Source: Panicum virgatum (lineage: Eukaryota; Streptophyta; Magnoliopsida; Poales; Poaceae). From it: DNA of 64,000 nt. The DNA is taken from contig NC_053153.1 in assembly GCF_016808335.1 (NCBI RefSeq), forward strand, positions 13,093,033 to 13,157,032, read 5' to 3'. Shown here in pieces: positions 23,576 through 34,777 of this stretch (the stretch's first letter is position 1; each line of letters begins with the position of its first letter). The notes below the pieces were generated by a model that worked only from the letters and a program-made list of their open reading frames with translations, was not told the DNA's origin and searched no databases. Both the position numbers and the translations under genes were made by a program.

Positions 23576-25038
23576 TGTTGACACTCCTTAGCGCCCCAAT
23601 TTATGTACCGCAAGCGCACGGATCGTGGTAGCTTTTCCCTTAGAGTACTCCCCCAAGATTTATCAATCTGTGGATCGACAAAGAACTACCTAAGGTTTTC
23701 CATCTAATCTAACGGATCTATCCTAACATGAAGCATGAATTGCACTTATAGAGTAAACCTTTAATAGATATGAGTGTTGTGTAAAGGTTGATCTCATCCA
23801 TGAACATAGGCGTAACCATAGCAAAACCAAAGACATGACTAGACCTATCGTCATCTAGTTGTAGTTCAAGCTAACGAGCAAATAAATCATGCATCTCAAT
23901 CAATAGCATTTTTAAATCAAAACCTCCAATCCAACCCCTCGGGAACCCCCTACTCAGGCCACGCCCTGTCACGATGCTCCCTTTGGACAAATGCACCCCG
24001 AAGCACGCTAGACGTGTCGAACCCCCTTGGGTAGATCCGGTATGAACTCCTAGCCACCATAGCTACAAGAACACCCTATGCAATCTATCTTGAGAATAGA
24101 TCTAGGAATAAGCGCACCCAAGGCAAGAATGAAATCAAAAAGGAGAGACATGATCGCTAATAGATTCGGAAGACATGATTATCATTACTCACATAATAGA
24201 TGTGTTCGGATCATCACCGCCGTGTGCACACCATCGATGAATCCAACTAGCTCATGAACTCCGCCATGGCATAACCACACAGGGAGGCCATGGAGGCTAG
24301 GGGCAGCCTAAGCCATCTCCTAGACAACTTCGAAGACTTGCGGCGGCCGTCGTCTCCCTCCGGTCTTGGCCCTAGGTTTTTGTCAAGTTCTGGGTGGATG
24401 GATGCCGCGAGTTGAATAAGGTGCGAGCTATTTATGAGCCGAGGAATCCACCGGTCGAAGGGGAGGCCGAACCGCCTCGGAAATGGGCTAGGCTGGCCGG
24501 CTCATGGGCCTAGGCCGGCCGGCGTACCCTCTTTCGGGCCCGCCTCGGTCTCATCTTTCGCGTGTAGACTCCTTGCATCTTCGAGAGTTTATGTCCTTCA
24601 CGATTGCACCCTTTTGGACGTTGTTATCTTGGAGATATCTTCGAGGAAAGGATAGGATAGAGAATCCGTCCTTAAATCTTCATTTGCTTTGCTTAATCCC
24701 GAAGTATCTTGATCTCATCTTCGTGTGCTTGGTCCTTTGGGCTCTCTTGGAGGATGAATGTGCATGAATGGGCTTCGAATCAACATGGGTTTTGGTCCTT
24801 CCTTTGGGATTTGGCCTTCGTCTTCCTCCGTGTTAGCGCTCGATCACGGGCCTCATCATTTCATGCTCCAAAATAGGCCAAAAACCTGCAAAAACGAAGT
24901 TCCTCCAAAATATATGTGCAAATGTGAAAATGACCAATAATTAGGCCGGGGTTAGGATGGTTAGTGATTTTGATATTTAATTCATGCCATTATCAAGGAT
25001 AAACAAGAGATAAAATGGGTATTTAAGGAGCACCAACA
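23576..25038 (-). repeat. Element 3 right (5') LTR
   Basis: Full-length LTR of 1463 bases. Read on the minus strand, it carries two GGCCGGCC-type motifs (24511-24524, 24490-24502) upstream of a TATA box CATAAATAG (24436-24428), then a leader up to the tRNA-Asp primer site just outside. It ends with the TSD ATGGG. Confidence 0.9.
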
Positions 25039-26133
25039 ATGGGGTATATGGTCTTCCTCAAAGATGGACCTCAACATCAACTCATGAAGGTTGAGAAGAA
25101 GTTCAAGAAGAACAAGCAAAAGAAGGAGAAGAAGCCCAAGCACGAATCATATGCCGTATTTGATGAATGGGTAAGCGGTGGTGAAGAATCAAGTGCAAGT
25201 TCAAGTGATGAATCAAACAAGAAATTCACCACCCGCATGGGATCATCATCCAACACTTGTTTTATGGCCAAAGGTATGGATAGTGATGTAAGTGATGATG
25301 ACTCTGACTCTCCTTCAATTGATGAACTTCTTGACCTTGTTCATGAGCACCAAAAAGTCATTAAGAAGCAATCAAAGGAAATAAAAAACCTTAATGCTCT
25401 CAATGATCTAAATGCTTCTCTTGCTACAAATTTTGAAGATTTGATGTGCAAATTCAAATTGCTTAGCAAAGAGCATGAAGAGCTCAAATTAAAATTTGAG
25501 AGCATTAATGATACTAATGACTCTTTGGAATTGAAGCTAACTATCCCTTGTGCAGTTCCAATCTCTAGGATAGATGCTTCAACTTCTTACATTGATTTAA
25601 TTGATGAATCTTGCTCTAACCATTGCAATGAGAAATGCAATGAGAATATTGTTGTAGAATCATGTGATGATCTCATTGCCAAGGAGAATGATGAGTTCAA
25701 GCAAGAAGTGGAAAGGCTCATGAAGTACTTGTATAGATTGAAGGGCAAAGGTATAAAGAGCAATGTCCAACCTTCTCAAGATAACCGTGAAGACATGGTG
25801 AAGAAGCTTGAGTAGGGGTCCACCGTGACTTGCTCAAAGTGCCACAAAGAAGGCCACAAGTCCAACAAGTGTCCTCAACCAAGGAAGAAGCTTCCGGATG
25901 AGAAGAACAAAAATAAGCTCACAATCAAGAGTTCTCTCATCTACACCAGGCCCAATCGGAGGAACAAAAGTAAAAGCACCTCCTATGTGATCAAAAAGAA
26001 GACAAATGGCAAGGTGGTTGCTCACAAGGTTGGGAAGAAGGAAAGGAGTTGGAACCACTCCATTTGGGTGCCCAAGGACATCATCACAAATATGAAGGGG
26101 CCTCAAATGGTGTGGGTTCCAAAGGAGACTTAA

Positions 26134-27536
26134 AGCCAAGGACGGCTTCGGGGGATTTGGAGGCTTAGCTTACAAGTTGAAGTGAAGGTTCAAGCCAAAG
26201 AAGCTAAGCTCACAACTTGGACATTGATTGCCCAAGTCCTCCATATTAAGGTAATGGTAGCTAGATTTCATTTCAAGCATCATGTAGCTCCATTGCTTTT
26301 GCTAGGATGTTTGCATATTGCATCTCCTAGTGTTATATATGGTGGGTTGCTTGTGTCATGATTCTAACCCATGAGCAACCTACATGATTTGATAAGTGTG
26401 TAGAAAACTACACAAGGTTACCCTTCATGGTGCATGGACCCAATGAGGTATGTATTTCATATGTGTACCATGAACACAAGCTATAGGGTAAACTTTCCAA
26501 TTGTGCCAAAATCAATGTGCATACATTTGCTTGGTGATTCAAACACTAAATGCACACATTTAGGGGGAGTTCATCCTATGATTTGTGATTTTGAGACTAA
26601 TATATTTGCAAGTTTATCTTCTGTAGTCTCACGACGGAGTTAACACTCTAAGAGAATGTTATTCACGCTCAATGTGAACAATCAACTCTATAAGAGTGAT
26701 TAGATAATTTATGCTTTCATGCATATTGAGTCATGCTCTATTGAACTTAAATGCTCATATCTAAGTTCATGGGCTATGCGCTCATACATTTGCTCAATCT
26801 TGGTGTACCAAGTGCTCATCTTCTAAAGACTTCAATTGTGGCAAGTCACTTTTAATTGGTACATGCAAGGTAAACAAAGATCATCCGGAGGTATGGAAGG
26901 TTCTAAACTCATTCAATTGATATCATTATCAATTTCTTATCTTTCTTAGAGCTACCTCCGTGCATGATATGATCTAAACTTTCTAGTTATAACATCTAGT
27001 TGTGCACTTGATTTTCATATTATCTTTTTGTGCACACACTTGTGGAAGGCTTAGCTCATGTCATGCTAGTTTCGTGATTTTGTGATCCACCATAGTAAAT
27101 TTTCAATTGGTATCTTCATTGATATCATACATTTGGATCATAAGTCATGGAACTAACTCCCTAGGCTACTAATCTTCTCTTGAGCTATATTGTTTTGCAA
27201 GACCTTTTAGGTGCAAGATCTTTTAGGTGATTTGATTCCAAAGGGGGAGAAATGTGGATCAAAGCAAGACATGTTCCCAACAAAGGGGGAGAGATGTTCC
27301 CAAGAAGGAAAAGTATATTCCAAAGGGGGAAAATGCCGATTGGATCAAGTCAACATATGAGAAAAGAGTAGCAAATAGGGGGAGGAACAAAGGGGGATCA
27401 TGGTTTTAGGGGAGGCCAAACCGTCATTAAATGGTAGTAAACATCCAAGCGAGTGTAAGTGGTTAAATTTGTCAATTCTTGCAAATTTTATGCTTGCTTT
27501 GATTGTGTTGTCATCAATCACCAAAAAGGGGGAGAT
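26134..27536 (+). other. Element 2 3' non-coding tail with repeated polypurine tracts
   Basis: No coding region is visible in 1.4 kb. Near the 3' end, tracts of the type AAAGGGGGAGA recur at about 27239-27250, 27281-27292, 27311-27320, 27368-27376, 27389-27397 and finally 27523-27535 beside the LTR; one more is near 26561. Only the last is in the position to prime plus-strand synthesis. The rest look like relics of successive 3'-end duplications or a functional array. Confidence 0.7.
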
Positions 27537-29009
27537 TGTAACGAACATGGCACCATTTATGCCATTTCGAGTGATTTTGGTGATCGTATGACAACGCAAC
27601 CAATGGGACTAATGGTTTTGTTAAGTGAACATCTCTAGATCCTAGGGATGAAGTAAAAAGGTCATACAAAGCTAAACATAAAGAAAGAACTCAAAGAAAC
27701 GTAGAATTGGACGAGTTCTACTGAAATCAGTAGCACCAGAAGAACCGATGCCTGTAGCATCGGTGCATCCGATGGTTGTCGGAAGATCGGACGCCCCGGC
27801 ATTGGTGGAAGACTGAGCGCCTCTGGAGATCAAGTGAAGAAAGAAGTGAAGCACCGGATGAACCGACGGTGTCAAGAGAGGCATCGGTGCATTCAATGTA
27901 CTATGTTCCAGAGGCGATGTCAAGTGCCCAGGAGCCAAGTCTTCAGCACCGGTTGAACCGGAGGTGCATCGGAGTATAGCACCGGTGTAATGATGTCAGC
28001 AGGAGAGAAAGAGGTCCAACGGCTAGTTGAGTGCTGTGAGTGACCGGTTTAACCGACACCCAGTCATCGGTTAAACCGATGGTGCTGCAGACAGTGCGTC
28101 AGAGGCTCAACGGCTACTTCAGGTCTGAGAGTGACCGAATGAACCGACGCCACCCAATGCAGAGGCATCGGTTCATCCGATGGTATGCTGATTTCTGCTG
28201 GCCGTTGGAGCAACGGCTACAAGACTTGGTGGCCTATATATATGCCTCACCCCGGCCATTTTGAGTTTGCTGGAGTCCCAAGACATCACACACACATCCA
28301 AGAACACCTCCAAGCCATCCAAGAGCATAAAGATCAAATCCTTAGTCCTTAGCACAAGCTTTTGTGAGTGTTAGTGCTAGGTTAGCTCTTGAGTGCGTGA
28401 TCAAGCAAGGTTTAGATCCTTGTGCTGTGGTTCTAGAGTGAACCAAACTTGTATCTCGGTGCGCTGGCCTCCTTGGAGCATTGGTGGCTCGCCGGCACGT
28501 CAACGACCCTCCGGCTTGGTGTGGAGCGGTGTCGACAACATTGTGCGGGGAGTGGAGACCCCTCCTTCATGGGCAATCTCCCTTAGTAAAGGTCGGGATC
28601 AAGGTGACCGTGATTGTGTTCATGGAAGAGACTTGATTGCCGGGAAGTGATACTCTTTGTGAGTGCTTCAACAACGTGGACGTAGGGGCGTCTTTGTGGC
28701 AATCCGAACCACGGGATAAATCCTCGTGTCGAGAGTTCGCTTCCTCTCATCCCTCTCTTTAAGCTTCCGCATTTCATATTGCAACTTGTGTGCCTTTACC
28801 TTCATAGAGTAGTTTCATGATTGGATTGGCTATAGGTTGTTAAACTCTTTTGGGATGAGGGTTTTACACTAAGGTGAACCGTAGTTGCACATCTAGATAG
28901 CTGTTTTAGTTTAAGTCTTGTGCAAACTAGTTGGAGACATAGGTTAAGATTTTAATAGTGCCTAATTCATCCCCTCCCCCTCTTAGGCTAGAGCACCCGA
29001 TCGCTTTCA
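27537..29009 (+). repeat. Element 2 3' LTR
   Basis: Starts TGTAACGAACATGG immediately after a polypurine tract and ends CGATCGCTTTCA, followed by the CACCC duplication. It is close to the 5' copy over its full length, with one small indel near 28360. Differences are mostly C/T and G/A, the pattern expected from methylated cytosines. Confidence 0.92.
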
Positions 29010-29154
29010 CACCCAGATAGTCTGGACAGTCCGGAGTATCCGGACCCCAACCCCGGACAGTCCGGGTCACCTATTGCTGATCAGATTTTAAGTGTTCTAA
29101 TTTCAGATTTAGCCTATTCTCCCCCCCCCCTCTAGGCATCTTCATATCCTCTCA
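29010..29154 (+). repeat. Element 1 3' LTR, second part
   Basis: Continues the LTR split at 4475. It begins with the duplicated CACCC, carries further CCGG motifs (about 29013-29069), a C-rich tract (29121-29130) and ends about 29154 at CTCTCA. The coding sequence of the Ulp1-like gene follows at once. The exact last base is uncertain because the partner TSD is outside the window. Confidence 0.75.
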
Positions 29155-30172
29155 CTATGTCATCAGCTGAATATTCATTTTTGTTTCCAGATTACATATG
29201 TGATGAGAACGATATTGCTATCATCCAGTCAGTTGTAGATGTTCCTGCGAAAAAGAAGATCATTAGAATAGATGATTCGTTTGTTGTGAGGGTTCATTTG
29301 CAATGCCTTTTGGATCCAAATGCTTTCTTGTGGAGCGTTGTAAGTTCATCCTCATATTTGCAGACGTTTGCTTTTCAACTATATATCTCTATATACAGTT
29401 AATCATATTGGTTGTTTACTTTTTACAGGTCATAAATCCCTATATTAATTGCATACGTGCTCAAGACAATCTTAGAGTGAGGGAAGGTAAATCAGTATTT
29501 CTTGAAAATGCCTTAATATCATATCTTATGTACCGATATGACAAGTATCCGATGAATCACAAACCTGACAAAGAGACCGACGTAGTGCAAGAAAGAGTAA
29601 CTACTTACATCAACCATGAATTGGTATGAATTTGTGAATTTCTCAAAGTATATTTTCATTTATATAATTAGAACTGCATGAGATCTAACAATTAAATTAA
29701 TTTTCTGCAGGTGTTTATTCCTATTAATATTAGGAACATTCACTGGTACTTGATTGTCATTAATGCTTCCAAACGTCAAATACAAGTTCTTGATTCTCTT
29801 TCAGATATTTTTGGACGCTCAGAGCTAACTGACGTGGTAAGTGACTGATTTTGCTGGTCATAACTTAAAAAATTCTGTTAATTAATTATTACGGTTATTA
29901 TGTGTAATGATAATGTATTTTGTATTAATAAAAATCTCTATACATAATCTATGCAATAGCTTCAAGGGCTGAAAATGCAAATCGATGCCGTAGAAAAGGA
30001 CATAGATACCACCGACATGAAGTGGCCTGATCTAATGGTGCACAACTGGCCGAAAGATGAAATTTTCAAGGAACGTTTGCAAACCGACGGGTATATCTTA
30101 TTAGTTTAATTATATTTATATTAATAATTATGTTTTATTTTATTTGTGAAAATTATTTTTTGGTAATCTATA

Positions 30173-30924
30173 TCTATATATCTTATATAAGTGCAACCCA
30201 CTAAGAGTCATTAATAGCTATTTCTCTCACTTGTGGTGAAGCCACATCATCATTTTATTTCAACCATTGGATCTGAATGAAAGTTCATATCTTGGCCTTC
30301 CGCAACCCACTAAGATTTCTTACCTTTTTACTTGGTTTTATATTGCCATATGAACAATTTTTATGACAGAATAATGTAAGTGCTGATATCCCTCATGCAT
30401 TTTTGTCACACCCATTCCTAACATCCTATTATACTACAGTAATACAGATCACGATGGTGGAGAATCCATAACCAATTCAAAATATCTACATTGGTCCAAT
30501 GAAACATATGTACTAATAAAATTATTAAACAAAATATATTCTTTCTGATTATCAACATTTCACACAATTGCGTTGCTCACACTTAATTTAAAAAAAAATT
30601 CCAGAAACTTCAGTTATCCAAGAGAGTCAATACAAAGTCCAATCTCTTGCTTCACAAAATGATGCGGATATTTCCATTTCCTCCCGGAATAAAATTTACG
30701 CATCCTTATCATAACTATTATGGTTCCTCTTTTTATCAGTTTATGCAAATAGAACTTCTTATATGTACATCGACTTCCATATTTAAGCATTTCTTATATA
30801 CAAACATGCCATATATCTGCAATGCTAAAATTTGTTGCAACTTCATAACTCTATCTTTTCAACACACTCAACTTCAACATTTTTGCCCTGAAATCCCGCA
30901 GCAACGCGCGGGGTATTCAACTAG
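30173..30924 (+). mobile_element. Non-autonomous Helitron in intron 4 of the Ulp1-like gene
   Basis: The 3' end is diagnostic: hairpin CCCGC...GCGGG at 30895-30912, then about ten bases and CTAG (30921-30924) followed by T. The 5' end is taken as TCTATATATC at 30173, preceded by A; the neighbouring TC at 30167 is an alternative. No TSD and no inverted repeats, as expected. It has no coding capacity and lies inside an intron, so splicing could in principle tolerate it. Confidence 0.75.
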
Positions 30925-32165
30925 TTATTATTTTGTTCTCATGCCTGCTCACTGAATACAGTTGCTCATGTGGTCTTTTTTTGCTAAACTTCATGGAATA
31001 TTGGAATGGAAACGCATTAAGTGACAATATATCACAGGTAACTTATATAATTGAATAAACACACTGATATCTAATTTAAACAAGGATATGATTTATATAT
31101 ACACTGCATGCAGACATACATGTCACATTTTAGGATGAAGTTAATAGCTATATTGGTTGACTCACCGTTGAACACTCTAAAGTCTACACAACGTGTTGCC
31201 GAGAGCAGTGTTCATCAACTCTCCGACTTTGACGATACTATCACATTAACACAATCAGAGGAGATTGCTACTGATTTACTGTCTCAACCAACTCTATTTA
31301 ATGCAAGAGAAACTTCGATGGGAATTTGCAAATATATCTCATCTATTGATGACAAGGTTGCTTTGAGGTTAGTCAATCTTCGAATTAAGTTGTGTATGTA
31401 CTTGTTCATAAATGTTTGAAAATCAGTAATACTTATTCCTTTGTTTCAGTCAAGAATGGATACGGAGCTCAAAGCCACACACTATAGGAATTACTTTAAA
31501 GCATTTGCAAGAGATACTACCACTGGATAAAGACATGGACAAAGATTGTTTTAACATGGCAGTTCGTATGATTGCATGTGACCACACCATGTTTTGTAGA
31601 GAACCCTTTCCACACTTTCTGGACCTTTAGTTTTCTGTATGTTTTATAAATGCTCTTAGATATTTTATTATAATATTTCCATCAGCTTCCTATATAATTG
31701 ATTTTTAACAATTGGCAGGACTATTGTAATTTTCAACGGTACTACAAGCATCGTGTTAGGCCTGTTCGGGAAATTGTGGCACGCTTGTTTGAGGGTTGGC
31801 CTAATGTTGAAGTTGGAGCATCCAAATCTCAGCTGGTAATACATTATTGCATTTATTTATCATACTAACATTTAATATTTTTCCAATAACAATTCACTGG
31901 ACACATTAAAATTAACTACATTATTTTTATATGGTTTTGTAGGTTATTGTACCATTCTTTCATGCCGGTGTCTATAGTTTATTCTCTTTTGACAAGGCAC
32001 GCCGAGCCGTATCTGTAATTGATCCAATGTCTATACCTGCACACGTCAATAGAGAGGATACATCAAGATTCTATCTTAACAGGCTGCAAAAAATTAGTAA
32101 AGTGTATGACATTGCCATGGAAGAGGTCGACCCCGAGTGGAATGATGATCTGTATGATTGGATAC

Positions 32166-33626
32166 TGTAAGGAAAATGGCCCCATTAGGCCATTGTTTTG
32201 TAATTTTGGTGATTGAATAACAACGCAATCAATGGGACTAATGAGTTTGTCGAGTGAACAATTCTAGATCCCAGGGATCAAGCAAAAAGGCCAAACAAAG
32301 CAAAACACGAAGAAAGAACTCAAAGAAAGATTGAAATGGACGAGTTCTACAGATCACAGTGGCACCGGATGATCCAATGCACGGGCACTGGTCTATTCGG
32401 TTGGCACCGGATAAACCGACGTTGTGGCGTCGGTGCAATTTGCTGCACTGGAGAGGGAAGAACCAAGTGGCACCGGATGATCCGACGATGCCTATTTGGA
32501 GCGTCGGAGTAATCACCGGAGAAATGATCAGAGAGCATGTCAAGCGCGTCAAAGCGAAGCCTTCAGCACCGGATGATCCGACGAGGCACCGGAGCAATGT
32601 GTCGGAGCAATGACGTCAGCAGTGGGCTGAAGATACCTTCAGTACCAGATGATCCGACGCCTACCGGATGAACCGACGCCCCCTCACCGGTTCATCCGGT
32701 GCTTCCTGCATCACGTGTCAGAAAGCCCCAATGGCTATCTCAAGGCACAGTGTGACTGGATGATCCGGTGCCCTACCACCGGTCTATCTGGTGCTTTACG
32801 CAGAAAAGCCCCAACGGCTCTTAACGGCTCCATGGACTTGGTGGGCTATATATATGCCATCCCCCGGGCATTTCAAGGTTGCTGGAGTTGCTACAAGTCT
32901 CAAACACACTCAAAAACATCTCCAATCCATCCAAGTGCTTATTGATCATATCTTTAGCCCTTAGCACACATTTGAGAGTGTTAGTGCTAGGTTAGCTCTT
33001 TAGAGAGTGAACAAGCAAGGCTTTGTGCCTTTGTGCTGTGGTTCTTTGTTGAACCAAAAGAAGATTTCGGTGCGCCGGCACCTTGGAGCTTTGATGCTCG
33101 CCGGCAACGTCAACGACCCTCCGACTTGGTGTGGATCGGCGTGGACGACTTTGTGCGGGGGACGTGGTGACCCCCATCCTTTGTGGAAAAGCTCCTTAGT
33201 GGAACCCGAGATCAAGGTGATCGTGGTTGAGTCCGCGGTTGAGACTTGATTTCCGAGAAGCGATACTCTTAGTGAGTGCTTCAACAACGTGGATGTAGGT
33301 GTGCCTTTGTGGCTAACCGAACCTTGGGATAAACACCCGCGTCAAGAGTTTGCTTCCTCCTATCCCGCTCTTTAAGCTTCCGCATTTCATACTAGCAATT
33401 CTTGTTTGCCTTTACTTTTATAGAGTAGTTTCTTGATAGGAAAGGCTATAGGTTGCTAAACTCTTTTGGGATAGGGATTTCACACTAGTACAACCTTAGT
33501 TGTACATATAGATAGCATGTTTTAGCTTAATATTGTGCAATTTAGTTGGAGCCATAGGTTAAGATTTTAAGTTGCCTAATTCACCCCATCCCCTTCTTAG
33601 GCTAGAGCACGGTCCGATCACTTTCA
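32166..33626 (+). mobile_element. Solo LTR (SIRE-like Copia) in exon 9 of the Ulp1-like gene
   Basis: TGTAAGGAAAATGG to GATCACTTTCA, 1461 bases, flanked by a perfect TSD GATAC (32161-32165; 33627-33631). It is related to the LTR of element 2: similar start, a run of CCGGATGATCCGACG-type motifs at about 32360-32790, a TATA box in GCTATATATATGCC near 32846 and a similar end. No internal region is present, so it is the product of LTR-LTR recombination. Removing it and one TSD copy restores the reading frame across exon 9. Confidence 0.92.
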
Positions 33627-34272
33627 GATACGTAATCTACCGAGTGGTGTTGAAAAAACAAATGACAGGTGAGCTACATTCATGTTAACCAGTAATTAGA
33701 TGCTGTAACCATATAAATAGTCTATGCCATTCAGACCTTTTTGAGTCAGATATTTTAGCTTAATGTACAAGCACAAAATTTATGCAATTTTTAAAATCAT
33801 GAACTTATGCAATTTTTAAAATCAGGAACTTGTCAGGGTATTTAGTCGTCAATTACTTGAATCTGTGGGATGGAGAGAACATACGCTCACGTCTACGAAT
33901 GGTTAGTTCTTCTTGCGTATAAAATACAATTACTTATCTTTTGTGCAAATTATTTTTTTTGACACTGACGGATTCAAATGTTTAGGATTCACAAGTCCTC
34001 AGAAGATGCTTCCTGATCGAGCTATTAAAATTTAGGTTCAACGAAGCAGAAGACAACATTCCCGAGGATATTCGCCGAGTTCTCAGACGGATATCGTGTA
34101 CTGGAGATGAGAAATATTACTAGATTATTATATTTCGTTTGCTTGATGCATGATCGATGTAAGGGACGAAATGAGTTGTTCAGCAAAATAAAGCCAACAT
34201 GAGACGTTGAACTTAAGATAGAAAAATGATGCACATATAAAAACATGGGTTCATACAGTACGTATGTGCTAC

Positions 34273-34441
34273 CTGACTTCAAAGCATCAAGCCCGAGTTT
34301 TTTGCGTGCTGCTTCCCATGTCTTGCATGTCGATGAGAAGTTCATGACGTCGAACACATCGAGGCAAGCTAGGATCTTCTCAATTAGATCTATGGGGAGA
34401 TCAAGCCAATAATTGGGAGTCATTGCTGGGCAGCTAGACAT
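34273..34441 (-). pseudogene. F-box protein gene, first exon fragment
   Basis: The minus-strand frame from ATG 34441 reads an N-terminal F-box: YWLDLPIDLIEKILACLDVF, then VMNFSSTCKTWEAARKKLG. F-box domains link substrates to SKP1-CUL1 ubiquitin ligases. The exon ends at 34273 with a good donor (AAGTCAG/GTAGCA). No second exon with a substrate-binding domain follows on this strand before the tail-to-tail Ulp1-like gene. It may be a truncated gene or a fragment; the coding part itself has no stop. Confidence 0.7.
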
Positions 34442-34777
34442 GCTAATCTCAAGAAGCTAATAGTGTACGTGCGTGTTGCGGCTACGTGGGCGCCTAGCAG
34501 CGTGTTGCGAGCTGTACGCGTGCGTGTGCCTGATGCAATGGTTGGTGCCGCCGCCCGCCCAACATCAAATTATATAGCGATCACGATTAGCTTTCCATAT
34601 GTCTCCCACAATTAACTTTCCATGCATCCACCATATTGAATCTTGTCTTAAAAACGGATTACAAATTTATGGAAAGGAAATAAGCAAAAAAGGAAACGTT
34701 GATATGTTCGAATAAAAAAATCAAATCAACGTGAGATATTAAAAGAAATTGCCTTTTGACAAAAATTGCTCCTTCTA
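34442..34777. other. Intergenic, nothing recognised
   Basis: Upstream of the F-box exon on the minus strand; AT-rich towards 34780. No clear TATA box or coding sequence can be assigned. Confidence 0.5.

Larger units (their letters stand above)
6859..25038 (-). mobile_element. Element 3: Athila-like Gypsy element without coding capacity (LARD-type)
   Basis: Flanked by the perfect TSD ATGGG (6854-6858; 25039-25043). The right LTR (23576-25038) is the 5' LTR in the minus orientation, and the primer binding site (23551-23567) matches tRNA-Asp. The internal region 17750-23550 has no pol or gag. The left LTR survives as two pieces: 6859-7633, up to the insertion point of element 4, and a tail from about 17617 to 17749. 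The shared primer site, polypurine tract and LTR start (TGTTGACRCT) relate it to the coding Athila element 4, which may have supplied its enzymes. Aligned LTR parts differ at about 26 of 775 bases by eye. Confidence 0.88.
6074..26133 (+). pseudogene. Copia gag of element 2 (split by element 3, with three stops)
   Basis: The reading frame starts MDPFRPAPRFDGTGFQRWK at 6074, runs to 6858, is interrupted by element 3, and resumes in the same frame at 25044 (TSD ATGGG). The first part holds the Copia gag fold (UBN2-like; LWKTIIENHEG, LEDLELIRKILHSL-type motif). The second part has a lysine-rich segment, an acidic Ser-rich segment, a coiled-coil-like stretch (about 25330-25530) and a CCHC zinc knuckle CSKCHKEGHKSNKC near 25830, and ends at 26133. 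In-frame stops occur at 6173 (TAG where Trp TGG is expected), 6440 (TGA where CGA is expected) and 25813 (TAG). No protease or later domain follows. The intact product would form the particle that packages element RNA. Confidence 0.85.
4476..29009 (+). mobile_element. Element 2: gag-only (non-autonomous) Copia retrotransposon
   Basis: Two LTRs of 1472 and 1473 bases (4476-5947; 27537-29009) flank a tRNA-Met-type primer binding site, a broken gag and a 1.4-kb non-coding tail with several polypurine tracts. There is no protease, integrase, reverse transcriptase or RNase H. The element is flanked by the perfect 5-bp duplication CACCC. I counted about 70 differences between its LTRs by eye (about 5%). 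Its size here comes from elements 3 and 4 nested in gag; without them it would be about 6.3 kb. It presumably depended on a SIRE-like partner for pol. Confidence 0.9.
1..29154 (+). mobile_element. Element 1: SIRE-like Ty1/Copia retrotransposon, 3' part, host of the nest
   Basis: The window opens inside this element. Visible in order: the end of the pol RNase H domain, an internal promoter-like block, an env-position ORF, a 3' non-coding tail, a polypurine tract at 3291-3303 (AAAAAGGGGGAGATTG context) and the 3' LTR starting TGAAAGGAATC at 3304. The LTR is interrupted at 4475/29010 by element 2 and ends near 29154 (CTCTCA). The 5' LTR, gag and most of pol lie to the left of the window, so its TSD cannot be checked; the candidate right-hand copy is CTATG at 29155-29159. 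It was inserted into the Ulp1-like gene that resumes at 29155. As the outermost shell of the nest it must be the oldest insertion of the four. Confidence 0.85.
29155..34123 (+). pseudogene. Tandem Ulp1/SENP (C48 peptidase)-like gene, 5' truncated and interrupted
   Basis: Eleven exons with GT-AG introns in phase: 29155-29339, 29429-29623, 29711-29836, 29960-30090, 30962-31037, 31114-31367, 31450-31636, 31720-31835, 31943-32165 + 33632-33668 (split by a solo LTR), 33826-33901, 33986-34123. The first C48 domain (exons 1-6) keeps His-Trp (NIHWYLIV), Asp (VLDSL) and Cys (CSCGLFLLNFMEYW). The second (exons 7-11) repeats the fold but has GVYSL for the His-Trp segment and LSGYLVVNY for the Cys segment. 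Known members remove SUMO-like tags; many grass copies travel in MULE transposons. Damage: the 5' part is cut off by element 1, TAG at 31628 (CAG likely), and exon 8 one base short of keeping frame (116 nt). Confidence 0.8.
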
